Made by a program: the position numbers and the translations under genes. From the NCBI GenBank assembly GCA_964396845.1, contig CAYNGH010000082.1, positions 1 to 14,544 on the forward strand: a stretch of 14,544 nucleotides of DNA, given 5' to 3'. Below the pieces are notes generated by a model that ran no database searches, had not been told where the DNA came from, and saw only the letters and a list, made by a program, of their open reading frames with translations. Below are positions 1 to 7,787 of this stretch, one piece after another. Each line of letters opens with the position of its first letter. Within the stretch, counting starts at the first letter, position 1. Source of the DNA: CAYNGH01 sp964396845 (GTDB lineage Bacteria > Vulcanimicrobiota > JAJTBE01 > CAYNGH01).

Positions 1-23
1 CAGTTTTAGCCAAATCAGATCAT

Positions 24-641
24 ATGCAACAAGTCCATCTGAAAAAAGTCAAGGCCCGGAAAAAATTCGTGGAGATGACCCGTGCCGGTGCCGACAGAAA
101 AAAAAGACGGGCCATCACCATCAGGAGTATTATCATCAGCCTGATTATCGCCCCTCTTTTCCTGTGGGTGCTCTATCAACTGGCCACTGCTCTGACCACC
201 AGTCCAGCAGAAGTAGCAATCTATTATCACCATGATGAATCGCGGGTATTCCAGAGGGGGTCAATAAAAGAGATCAACAGGATCCTGGCCCGGGACAGGG
301 AAGTTCAAATAAAGATAGTTATTACTGCCAAACCTGACTATTATCGATCCCTGGACGGTCATTTCACATTGCCCAGGGACATGATGAAGATTCAATTAGA
401 GGACTCCAGCCATAACATAATCGAGGAAACCACCATAACCCTGAAGCCCGACCCCGACGAACCGGAAAAGTGGCGGGGCGAGGCTTCTGTCAACATCAAT
501 CCTAACAACAAAAACCTTCAATTATCAGAGTTCATCCGCCTCACCCGAACCAACCAGACAGAAACTGCCAGCCTTCTTCCCCTTCGAATGCCCATTGAAA
601 AGCTTTCCAAATCAGGTGACAAAAATGAAAAAACCGACTGA
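24..641 (+). CDS. Hypothetical single-pass membrane protein (possibly 5' partial)
   Basis: I do not recognise a family. The N-terminus is short and very basic (residues 1-34, many Lys/Arg) and is followed by one hydrophobic segment at about residues 35-58. About 145 polar residues then lie presumably outside the membrane, so a type II (N-in) topology is likely. The soluble part looks beta-rich and contains no motif I can name. The start is uncertain: no Shine-Dalgarno sequence precedes the ATG at 24, and the reading frame stays open to the left edge of the window (codons GTT TTA GCC AAA TCA GAT CAT before it), so the gene may begin outside. A TAG in another frame at 7-9 could be the end of a preceding gene. 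The 3' end overlaps the next gene by 17 bp, which implies co-transcription. That the frame is a real gene is supported by this overlap and by the clean topology. Confidence 0.72.
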   Translation: MQQVHLKKVKARKKFVEMTRAGADRKKRRAITIRSIIISLIIAPLFLWVLYQLATALTTSPAEVAIYYHHDESRVFQRGSIKEINRILARDREVQIKIVITAKPDYYRSLDGHFTLPRDMMKIQLEDSSHNIIEETTITLKPDPDEPEKWRGEASVNINPNNKNLQLSEFIRLTRTNQTETASLLPLRMPIEKLSKSGDKNEKTD

Positions 642-1959
642 TTCCCCCCAGGTATTCACCGGGTTAATAATGATGATCCTTATCCTGACGGTGACCCCAT
701 ATTTCAGCTATGGGGCTGAATCCCTAAGTCACAGCCCCATTGACAGAACCAGGGATCTTATCACAAGACGGATAAAATCCATAGATGAACAGCTTCGCAA
801 TGATGAAATAGAAATGGCTCTGTTCAACATAAACCAAATCACCCGACTTCTGAAGGACCTGGATGGATACACCGGAATTGTCCGAAAAACAGATCCCGGC
901 TTCAGCCCAAATCTGCCGGTGGACATAAACAGGGGGCCGGTGGCTGTCCTGCTGGAGGAGCTGAGGGTTACCAGAAAGCTGGCAGAAAAATCTGCAAAAC
1001 AGCTGGACAAGGATCATTCCTTTGCAGGAAACTCCCTGAGCCTGGCAAGCAACCGCCAGGACAGCGTAATTTCTCTCAAGGAGCTGAAATTCCAGGCAGT
1101 TGCAAATTCGCAAAACACTGAAGGCAATGTTTGCCGACTTACAACCACCGGGACAACAGAACTCAACTCTCACCTGAAGACCAACCCGTCCATGGGGGAA
1201 CCCATGGGCATAATCGACATACAATCCCTTGAGAAAGGATCGGTTTCCATTCAGGAAGGACGAAGACTCCTGACCCATCTGGATCGTACCCGCCGACGGG
1301 TTGCAGATATGGCTCACCAGCTGAAAGCAAGGGAGGATCGCCTGCTCCCGGCATTAAAGGAAGAAGAGAAGTGGCGTAATTTTAAACAGCTAAGCATGGC
1401 TCCACCGGGAAAACTCCAGGTGGAGATTCTGGATTTCCAAGCTGATAATATGAAACTCTGGGTTGATCATGTCCTGATTTCTCCCGATATGGCGGGGCGC
1501 ACTCTTGCCATTTCCCCCGATGTCCAACTCCAGGCCAGGGTCTGGTGCCGACGGCGCGTATTTTGTCTTGAAAACAGAGAATATGCAGGCAAGACAAAAT
1601 ACATCACCGTCCATCCTGCTCCCGGAGGCAGGACCGAAGATCACCTGTCATATTCCAGTCCGCTAATCCCTGTGGAAACCACTTGGAGATTGATGGGGGA
1701 AACCCTTCACTGGGAACCTTCCAAAAACACCGCAATGAAGGATATTTCCTCACCGGAAACAAACGCTGAAAAGGAGAAAATACAGGATTCTCGGATTATA
1801 TGGCAGATTCATCCTGACCAGAGCAAGATTGTAACCATCCATGTAACAGGACAGACAAGATGGAGCCAGGAGATTAAATTTCTAAGAAAAGGCGAATACC
1901 GTTATCGGACTGAATCTAACACCGGCAGCGCAACCCTGACCTTGAAAATCCCCCAATAA
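625..1959 (+). CDS. Hypothetical exported protein with helical N-half and C-terminal beta-type region
   Basis: The frame is open from a TTG at 595, but I place the start at the ATG at 625. It is preceded by AGGTGA (614-619) at 5-nt spacing and followed by a good signal peptide (MKKPTDSP, then a hydrophobic run ending near Ser-Tyr-Gly-Ala). The product is 444 aa. After the signal come two Arg/Lys/Glu/Leu-rich helical stretches (about residues 40-75 and 105-130), then a less ordered middle, another helical stretch around 210-250, and a C-terminal half that looks beta-rich. A Cys pair lies in VWCRRRVFC. I recognise no family. It starts inside the preceding membrane protein gene, so the two are probably translated together and may be partners in the envelope. 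It ends 54 bp before the next gene on the same strand. Confidence 0.8.
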   Translation: MKKPTDSPQVFTGLIMMILILTVTPYFSYGAESLSHSPIDRTRDLITRRIKSIDEQLRNDEIEMALFNINQITRLLKDLDGYTGIVRKTDPGFSPNLPVDINRGPVAVLLEELRVTRKLAEKSAKQLDKDHSFAGNSLSLASNRQDSVISLKELKFQAVANSQNTEGNVCRLTTTGTTELNSHLKTNPSMGEPMGIIDIQSLEKGSVSIQEGRRLLTHLDRTRRRVADMAHQLKAREDRLLPALKEEEKWRNFKQLSMAPPGKLQVEILDFQADNMKLWVDHVLISPDMAGRTLAISPDVQLQARVWCRRRVFCLENREYAGKTKYITVHPAPGGRTEDHLSYSSPLIPVETTWRLMGETLHWEPSKNTAMKDISSPETNAEKEKIQDSRIIWQIHPDQSKIVTIHVTGQTRWSQEIKFLRKGEYRYRTESNTGSATLTLKIPQ

Positions 1960-2013
1960 CCGGTTGTTTCAGCCTTCCCCAGGCAGACAGCATTCAGAAA
2001 AGGAGATTTTTTT

Positions 2014-2556
2014 ATGATTAGCCTTGATCCTAAAGAATCCGAGGCCTCATCCCCCCCAAATGCAGGGAAATACAACAGGTCATGGTTTCATTCCTGCATG
2101 ACAATCATCATAGGACTTTTCATAGTCAGCACCCTGGGGCGGATTGCCCTGCTTCTCATCGGACATTTCTTCATATCAAAACAACCCCCGCCTACCCGAC
2201 AGCTTTTCCGTCAGCATTCCAGCTCAAGAGCTCCTGCAGACCCAAAACACCTCTCGGATCTGGAAACCTGCAAAAAAAACATCACTTCAATGGCTGAAGC
2301 CCTGCACTTGTACGCCGCGGATAATCAGGGCCACTATCCCGATGATCCCAAAAAGCTAATCCCGATATATCTAAGCGCAATCCCCACCTGCCCCGGGAGA
2401 GGCAGGGATACATACAGCAGTTCGTATCAGGTATCCAGGGATCATTATAAATTTACCATTTTCTGCCAGGGACAGAACCACATATCTGTAGGGGTCAGTC
2501 CCGACGACCCGGCTTTTTCATCGGAAACGGGCCTTGATGTCAACTACCTTCGCTGA
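2014..2556 (+). CDS. Membrane-anchored protein with pseudopilin-like C-terminal domain
   Basis: AGGAGA (2001-2006), 7 nt before the ATG, supports this start. The protein has 180 aa. Residues 1-28 are polar, 29-54 form one hydrophobic segment, and the rest is soluble. Residues 83-128 resemble the C-terminal part of type II/IV pseudopilin-like proteins: a helix with C86, then DNQGHYPDD at 103-111, then a Leu/Ile-rich segment ending in PTCPG (C126). In that family the DNxGxYP block is followed by a list-like segment ending at a Cys. What is missing is the usual prepilin leader: there is no Gly-Phe-[ST]-Leu-[IVL]-Glu cleavage motif next to the hydrophobic helix, and the anchor sits about 28 residues in. 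It is therefore probably a membrane-tethered relative and not a pilus subunit. It lies in the same orientation as the two upstream orphan genes and converges on the permease gene 28 bp further on. Confidence 0.8.
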   Translation: MISLDPKESEASSPPNAGKYNRSWFHSCMTIIIGLFIVSTLGRIALLLIGHFFISKQPPPTRQLFRQHSSSRAPADPKHLSDLETCKKNITSMAEALHLYAADNQGHYPDDPKKLIPIYLSAIPTCPGRGRDTYSSSYQVSRDHYKFTIFCQGQNHISVGVSPDDPAFSSETGLDVNYLR

Positions 2557-2584
2557 ATCCCCCCGGCACAGGAGAGTCATTCTT

Positions 2585-3856
2585 CTATCCGGCTTCATTA
2601 TCTTGGTATATCCTATGTTCCTTGTTTTCCCCATCCAGGTGAATCTTTTCCAGAACAAGAAAAAAAGGCCGATAAAGAGCAAAGGCGATAACCAAGTTAA
2701 CCATCACAAGAATTACAGACCGCCAGTCCAGATTGGCAAGGTAACCATAAAGGGGAGCCGGCAGTACAAAAGGTGGAAACAGAAAAAACCTCTCTACTAT
2801 GCGGAAATATAAAGCCCCATAACTCACCGCGGTAATTATTAGGGGCACCAGTATGAAGGGGATGGCAATCGTCGGATTCATCACCAGGGGCACTCCAAAA
2901 ATCAAAGGCTCATTGATATTCACCAGAGAAGGCAGAAGGGAAACCGATGCGACTTTTCTCAAGTGCCGGGATCGGGAAAAAAGCATATAAAAACACAAAG
3001 GCAGAGTTGCCCCGGTACCCCCTATTTGGCACAGGAGAAGAAATGGCGGAGTCACGATGTATGGCAGGGGTTCCCCGGCACTGTGAGCTACCACATTGGC
3101 ATTGAAGGCAACCATATAAAGGGGAAGCACCACTCCTCCCACCACGCCGGATCCATGTATCCCCCCCAGCCACAGGAGGCTCATGAGTCCAGTCACCATC
3201 AGCGCCGCGGGGAGAGAATCGGCGCCAGTCAGCAGGGGTTCAATGGCTTGATCCACCAGCAGAAAAAGATTGATTCCCTTCAACGCCATCAGATATGCTC
3301 CCGAGGCCAGAGCACTGCCCAGAAGCAACCTCAATGGATAAAATATGACATATTCCACCCTGGGAGAGACATAATCGTCAACACACGAGGATAACAGTCC
3401 GCAGACCATCCCCACAGGGATGCCTCCCCGGGAGAGGGTTATCAAAACATCCACCGTGGAAGGGCCTTCATTTAACAGGGGCATCATCAGAAAGACAAAA
3501 ACCGTCAGGCTGAGTACTCCCGATATGATACCCCGGGTCTGATTCTGCTGTCGGGAATGGGCAAAGGGTAGATACAGGGCAATCCATGGCCCCATAAGAC
3601 CCAGGGCACCGGAGAAAGATTCCATTCCCCGCCGGGAGAGAGTACCCTCGGGCTCCAGGAGAAAAAAAATCACCAGAAATCCTGCCACAACCACAGGAAT
3701 AGACCACAATACCGATTCTCTCAGGGAGTTCAATACTTTTATCCGGCTGATTTTTTCCAGATAGGGCAAGATTTTCAGGATAAAACCGCTGACACCAGAG
3801 TCTTTATCCTGAAGGGGAGGCGAATGATCCCCCCCGGCATTATGGTTCCTGGTCAC
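2585..3856 (-). CDS. PTS EIIC permease, lactose/cellobiose family
   Basis: This is the membrane-embedded IIC component of a phosphoenolpyruvate-dependent sugar transporter, of the type that moves beta-linked disaccharides. About ten hydrophobic segments span the protein. Family signatures are clear: GGIHG near residues 231-235, GGTGATLPL near 278-286, the strongly conserved NINEPLIFGVP near 313-323 followed by MNP, and a C-terminal LDW...YRPFF block. I choose the GTG at 3856 (423 aa), which overlaps the TGA of the upstream hydrolase as GTGA and has GGGAG about 8 nt before it. An ATG at 3901 in the same frame would add 15 residues unlike any EIIC start and has only a weak, distant AAGGG. No EIIA or EIIB domain is fused and none is encoded in the window, so the phosphorylating partners must lie elsewhere or be absent. 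Substrate cannot be read from the sequence. Confidence 0.9.
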   Translation of the reverse strand: MTRNHNAGGDHSPPLQDKDSGVSGFILKILPYLEKISRIKVLNSLRESVLWSIPVVVAGFLVIFFLLEPEGTLSRRGMESFSGALGLMGPWIALYLPFAHSRQQNQTRGIISGVLSLTVFVFLMMPLLNEGPSTVDVLITLSRGGIPVGMVCGLLSSCVDDYVSPRVEYVIFYPLRLLLGSALASGAYLMALKGINLFLLVDQAIEPLLTGADSLPAALMVTGLMSLLWLGGIHGSGVVGGVVLPLYMVAFNANVVAHSAGEPLPYIVTPPFLLLCQIGGTGATLPLCFYMLFSRSRHLRKVASVSLLPSLVNINEPLIFGVPLVMNPTIAIPFILVPLIITAVSYGALYFRIVERFFLFPPFVLPAPLYGYLANLDWRSVILVMVNLVIAFALYRPFFLVLEKIHLDGENKEHRIYQDNEAG

Positions 3857-5529
3857 GGGGTTACTCCCGGATCCGGAAGATGATAGGTTTCTGCAATCCA
3901 TTCTGTTACAGCCCTTATGACCTGACTGTGAACCCTGACATACTGCCGGTGGGGGAAGGATTCGCCGGCATCCACCATGGCCCCGAAAAAATGCCCCGTG
4001 TCGGTGAACACCACCAGGGTGATATTCCTGTTCCCCGACTGTTTCAAAGTTAGGTTCAGGTTGTAGCTGTGGTGCAGGGGGATTATGGAGTCATCCCGGC
4101 CATGAAGAATCAGCACCGGCATCTTGAGATCACCGGCTACCATCAGGGGATCCGGCCAGCGGTAATATGAAGCAATCAGCCCCAGATAAAGCCGTTCTCC
4201 GCCAAGGTTCAACCACATCTGCTTCTGATCCAGGGCACTCCTGACAGCTTCAATGCTGTCCAGAAATGCCTCCACTGCAGTATTGCTCCATTCCTGATGG
4301 TTTTCAAGGGCCTGTATCTGTTCCCTGGCGATATGGGGAAACATCTCTCTGGAAGGAGAAGCCATCAGGATTATACCCCGGATGTGACGGTTTTCCCTGG
4401 CAATCCTGGCTGCGGTAAGCGCGCCCTCGCTGTGGCCCAGAATGCCAATCCGCAAAGGGTCCACTTCATCCTGACATGCCAGAAAATTAACCGCGCTGTC
4501 GCCGTCGGACAGGAAATCCTCGCCCAGGGCACTGCTGTAATCTCCGATGCTCTCTCCAGTCCCCCGGCGATCAAAGGCGAGGGTAACAACTCCCATCCTG
4601 GCCATATGATGGGACAGGGTTGATATGAGGCCACCTCCGCTCCTGTCGTGAGGGCCAGTCCCCGGCAACAAAACAAAGGCTGGTCTGGGGCCTTTTCTAT
4701 CAGGTATCTTCATTTCCCCCGACAGGACAATCCCTCCCCGGCTGGGTATTGTCACGGGACGCACCTTATAACCATGGGGCTCCGGCCTGAAGGAAGGCGC
4801 CATGGCAATCCCGGATCCCGGCGGTTCAATCCCATCTATCACAGGTCTGAGGGCCCGGGGTTGATATTTTATCCTGTAGCCAGGCAATTCCACCGATTCC
4901 ACCTGGCCGAATCGAATCCTGGCCCGGGCCTTGAAGGGTTCCTCCATTACCAGATATTCCCCTTCCCCCGTCAGGTTGACAAGTCTGGGAATGCAGTCGC
5001 CACCGGGCAAGAATACTTTGACTTCCTGGCTCCTGCCGGGCCGGGCATTATTCCTGTGGGCATCAAACAATTCAAAGATCAGCCCCGGGGAGAATGGGGT
5101 TATGGGCCAAGCCTCGCCAGGGGATTCCAACCTGTCATTATAAAAAAGAAAACGATTAAAATCATTCAGATGGTAAAACCGATCATCAACACTCCACAGG
5201 AGGGTTCTCTCCTCCCCTCCGTCAAAGATCCGCCTCTGATCCCAGCGGATCACCCGGCCATGGGAGTCCCGGCTCATTTTCCAGACAATGACACCAGGAA
5301 AGAATCGGTAAGGCAGAAAAACTTTCTCTTCATATGTGGATACTCCACCGAGCTGGTATCTTTGAACCTGGGAATAACCGGTGACTTTTCCATTCTGAAT
5401 CAAGGCAAAATAATCAGATTCCCCCGCAGATGAACACAGACCCAAACCAGTGAGCCCCAGAAACATCATCATCACAGCAACAGATGCTCTGATCGGAATA
5501 GATATATGAAACATTCGCCTTATCACCAT
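3853..5529 (-). CDS. Exported alpha/beta hydrolase (serine hydrolase, peptidase S9-like fold)
   Basis: The protein has 558 aa. A signal peptide occupies about residues 1-35; the Cys at 32 sits in LGLC, a poor lipobox, so simple secretion is more likely than lipidation. Residues 38-255 form a beta-rich N-terminal region of unknown function. Residues 258-550 are a hydrolase domain: oxyanion-loop LPGTGPHDRSG (288-298), FDRRGTGES (319-327), nucleophile elbow GHSEGA with Ser367, acid at HGRDD (Asp479 or Asp480) and FTDTGHF with His513. The triad is complete, so it should be an active esterase or peptidase; the substrate is unknown. The start at 5529 has no ribosome-binding site. A second ATG at 5514 (MFHIS) is preceded by AAGG and would still leave a signal peptide; with TATAAA at 5538-5543 on the same strand as a possible -10, that later start is plausible. 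The stop overlaps the EIIC start. Confidence 0.88.
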   Translation of the reverse strand: MVIRRMFHISIPIRASVAVMMMFLGLTGLGLCSSAGESDYFALIQNGKVTGYSQVQRYQLGGVSTYEEKVFLPYRFFPGVIVWKMSRDSHGRVIRWDQRRIFDGGEERTLLWSVDDRFYHLNDFNRFLFYNDRLESPGEAWPITPFSPGLIFELFDAHRNNARPGRSQEVKVFLPGGDCIPRLVNLTGEGEYLVMEEPFKARARIRFGQVESVELPGYRIKYQPRALRPVIDGIEPPGSGIAMAPSFRPEPHGYKVRPVTIPSRGGIVLSGEMKIPDRKGPRPAFVLLPGTGPHDRSGGGLISTLSHHMARMGVVTLAFDRRGTGESIGDYSSALGEDFLSDGDSAVNFLACQDEVDPLRIGILGHSEGALTAARIARENRHIRGIILMASPSREMFPHIAREQIQALENHQEWSNTAVEAFLDSIEAVRSALDQKQMWLNLGGERLYLGLIASYYRWPDPLMVAGDLKMPVLILHGRDDSIIPLHHSYNLNLTLKQSGNRNITLVVFTDTGHFFGAMVDAGESFPHRQYVRVHSQVIRAVTEWIAETYHLPDPGVTP

Positions 5530-5551
5530 ATATTTAATTTATAAAGAATAA

Positions 5552-5566
5552 GCCCCTCAAAGGGGC
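5552..5566 (-). terminator. GC-rich hairpin after the Ig-like gene
   Basis: GCCCCT and AGGGGC form a perfect 6-bp stem around a 3-nt loop. On the - strand the hairpin begins about 30 bp after the Ig-like gene stop and is followed by TTATTCTTTA, a broken T-rich stretch. It fits a weak intrinsic terminator that separates the Ig-like gene from the hydrolase gene. The imperfect T tract leaves read-through possible. Confidence 0.5.
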
Positions 5567-5596
5567 AAATTCACTGTCCGGGAAAAATATCCTGTA

Positions 5597-7675
5597 TCAA
5601 CCCTCAGCATTAAGCTGAATAGTTGTTCGCAAATTTCGATTATCCCGGAGGCGGATTCCTATCTCCACCATGCCGGGCCGGTTCCCCAGGGTTACAAAAT
5701 TTGTCACCTTTCCAGAGCTGTCAGTGCGTCCGATGTTCTTCTCCAATCTGGCCTGTCCCTGCTGAACCACAAAGGATACCATGGTATCTGCCACCGGGAG
5801 TCCCCGGGAATCTGTCACCAGTATCTCGAGGGGTTCCGGCAGTCGTGTGCCGACTTTCCCGGACTGGCCTCCGCCGGAAAGAACTGCGATTAAAGCTGGA
5901 GTGCCACCGGTGTTGGTCCCCGCAGGGGGAGGCACAGAAAAATCCTTCTCTGTGGTGGCAGTATTATCTGGCCTGATACCCGGTCGAACCACCTCGGTGG
6001 CCGGCCCGGAACGGATCTGAGGGCCGGACCGGAAAACCGCTTTCAAATCAGGGTTTTCCAGGGACTGGGCCTCAACGGTGAATATCCCCATGGAGCTTCC
6101 CAGGTCAACATAACAGATTCCCCTACCCTGGGAATTTGTCTGTACTACCGGGTTCAAAACCGCCACGTTGCCATTTACCACGGAAAAGCGAACCGGTGTC
6201 GCCACAGGCTGATTGCGAAAATCCGTCACACCGATTTCCAGCTGTACCACTCCGGTCTTTTCGATGGCATCGGTATTCTGAGATCGCATGCTGTAAAAGG
6301 CTATGGCTGCGGGATAGTCCGGCTGGTTGGTGGGCAGGGATGATTTAATCAGAGGATTTGCCCCATCGCTGGATCCGGGCCTGGGAGTATTTGCATAAGC
6401 AATGGTGGAAAGTCCCGGCGATTCCATCACCTCAGCAACAATTCTGATGGGGTTGGGGGAGTTGACAATCACAAAAGTGCTGGCCAGTCCCCGCTGATCC
6501 GTGCGAACCTGCCGGTTTGTCACCTGGGCATCACCGCCGATGATGGTGAATTGAACTGTGGCCTCGGTGGGGTTATTGTCTTCATCGGTGACATAGACCA
6601 CCAGAGGTGCCGGCAACCTGGCTCCCGGAGAAGCACTCTGATAGTCCCCGCCCACCACGGTCACTTTTTTGGGATCCCGCATATACTGTCCATGAGGTCT
6701 TGGCTTTGACACGGGAATCTTTATATCGCCATAGTCAGGAGTCGGCTGGGGCGTGGGTTCAGGAGTAAAGACAGGCTGGGGAGTAATCTCCCTGGGAGAT
6801 GTGGTGGGACGGGGCCGAGGTGTTGACGCCACTTCAGGTTTCCCTGCAACCACATTGATATTGAATATGGTTGACAGGTCATCATTTCCCACGGTGGTAG
6901 CCTTCACCTGAACCGGGCCTTCATCTTCTCCGGCACGGATACTGACCCCGGCAATCCCCTTGCTGTCGGTGACTGCCGAATCCGGCATCAATTGTGCCTT
7001 ACCCTGTATCAGGCGAAAATTCACCTTAACTCCCGGCAGAACATTGCCTTCGTTATCCATCACCTGAACTTCCAGTTTGCTTCGCCCCAGTTGTCCCGGT
7101 TCCACGGTCATACCACTGCCGGCAAAACCGATGACAATGGACGGGGCTTTCCCCGACGGGGTAACAGGTTTCTCCACCGGGGCCGGCTTCACCGGTGCAG
7201 GTTTCTTTACAGGAGTTTCTCGAATTAAAGAAGCATCCCCGGACTTTTCAGGCTTTGCCTCTGGTTTTTTCACCGGGGCGGGGGGTTTCCGGTGGGGATC
7301 ATCCAAGGTCACAGTAAAATCGATAATCCGATGAATTCCCCCCAGCTGTGAAGCCCTGGCCCTGACCTCCACCCGGCCTGGGTCAAACCCTGCGGTATAG
7401 GCAACCCTAACAATGCCATCATCACCTGTCTGAACCTTTGAAGCTGACAAACTACCGCTCCCTTTTATCACGGCAAAATCTACGGTAGTCTTCACGGGAT
7501 TTCCCCGATGATCCACCACCTTGAATACTGCCGCCTGCCGGGCTTTCTGCCCTACTTGAACCTTCTGCTGGGCTCCTCCCACCACAAGTATGCTGTGGTT
7601 CTGGGCCACTGCCTGACCGGGCATAATCCATAATGTGCCTAAAAGCACAGTCAATAAACAAAATAACCTTTTCAT
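5597..7675 (-). CDS. Secreted protein of five Ig-like (Big-1/invasin-type) domains
   Basis: I choose the ATG at 7675 (692 aa) and not the in-frame GTG at 7684, because AAGGGGTGA (7681-7689) lies 5 nt before the ATG and overlaps the GTG. MKRLF and a hydrophobic run ending in AVAQ form a typical signal peptide of about 25 residues. Five domains of roughly 90-100 residues follow, at about 29-125, 180-277, 337-427, 456-548 and 593-692. Each shows the bacterial Ig-like pattern: a V.V.D..GNPV-type strand pair, then V.F.(v/i)..G.A.(l/v), then a TD..G.A/V strand and a final V.A-type strand. Domains 1-2 and 2-3 are joined by Pro-rich linkers (Pro/Lys-rich at about 130-173, Pro/Thr-rich at about 283-328). 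There is no sorting signal, transmembrane anchor or autotransporter barrel, and the protein ends inside the fifth domain. It is likely a secreted or surface-bound adhesion or scaffold protein. Confidence 0.85.
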   Translation of the reverse strand: MKRLFCLLTVLLGTLWIMPGQAVAQNHSILVVGGAQQKVQVGQKARQAAVFKVVDHRGNPVKTTVDFAVIKGSGSLSASKVQTGDDGIVRVAYTAGFDPGRVEVRARASQLGGIHRIIDFTVTLDDPHRKPPAPVKKPEAKPEKSGDASLIRETPVKKPAPVKPAPVEKPVTPSGKAPSIVIGFAGSGMTVEPGQLGRSKLEVQVMDNEGNVLPGVKVNFRLIQGKAQLMPDSAVTDSKGIAGVSIRAGEDEGPVQVKATTVGNDDLSTIFNINVVAGKPEVASTPRPRPTTSPREITPQPVFTPEPTPQPTPDYGDIKIPVSKPRPHGQYMRDPKKVTVVGGDYQSASPGARLPAPLVVYVTDEDNNPTEATVQFTIIGGDAQVTNRQVRTDQRGLASTFVIVNSPNPIRIVAEVMESPGLSTIAYANTPRPGSSDGANPLIKSSLPTNQPDYPAAIAFYSMRSQNTDAIEKTGVVQLEIGVTDFRNQPVATPVRFSVVNGNVAVLNPVVQTNSQGRGICYVDLGSSMGIFTVEAQSLENPDLKAVFRSGPQIRSGPATEVVRPGIRPDNTATTEKDFSVPPPAGTNTGGTPALIAVLSGGGQSGKVGTRLPEPLEILVTDSRGLPVADTMVSFVVQQGQARLEKNIGRTDSSGKVTNFVTLGNRPGMVEIGIRLRDNRNLRTTIQLNAEG

Positions 7676-7748
7676 AGCTGTCACCCCTTACATGCTGTTA
7701 GCTTATTCGAAATTTTTTAATCTTTTCCTTTCCCGCCGGGCTTTATTA

Positions 7749-7757
7749 TGATATAAT
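7749..7757 (+). promoter_or_regulatory. Extended -10 promoter for rel
   Basis: TGATATAAT reads as a consensus TATAAT with the TGn extension. No good -35 hexamer stands 16-18 bp upstream (TTTCCC is the best), which is usual for extended -10 promoters. Transcription would start near 7763-7765, leaving a leader of about 24 nt with a strong AGGGAGG ribosome-binding site at 7776-7782. The box lies in the divergent gap between rel and the Ig-like gene. The surrounding ATTATGATATAAT is almost its own reverse complement, so the - strand also carries a CATAAT-type box. Confidence 0.55.
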
Positions 7758-7787
7758 GAAACTTAACATTTTTTCAGGGAGGTTCCG

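Noticed and set aside
2534..2812. 92-codon open frame overlapping the end of the pseudopilin-like gene
   Set aside because: Most of it is antisense to the conserved C-terminal part of the EIIC permease and it has no good ribosome-binding site.
4648..5433. 261-codon open frame on the + strand
   Set aside because: Antisense to the alpha/beta hydrolase, which has an intact catalytic triad and signal peptide; low-complexity Pro/Gly-rich product typical of a shadow frame.
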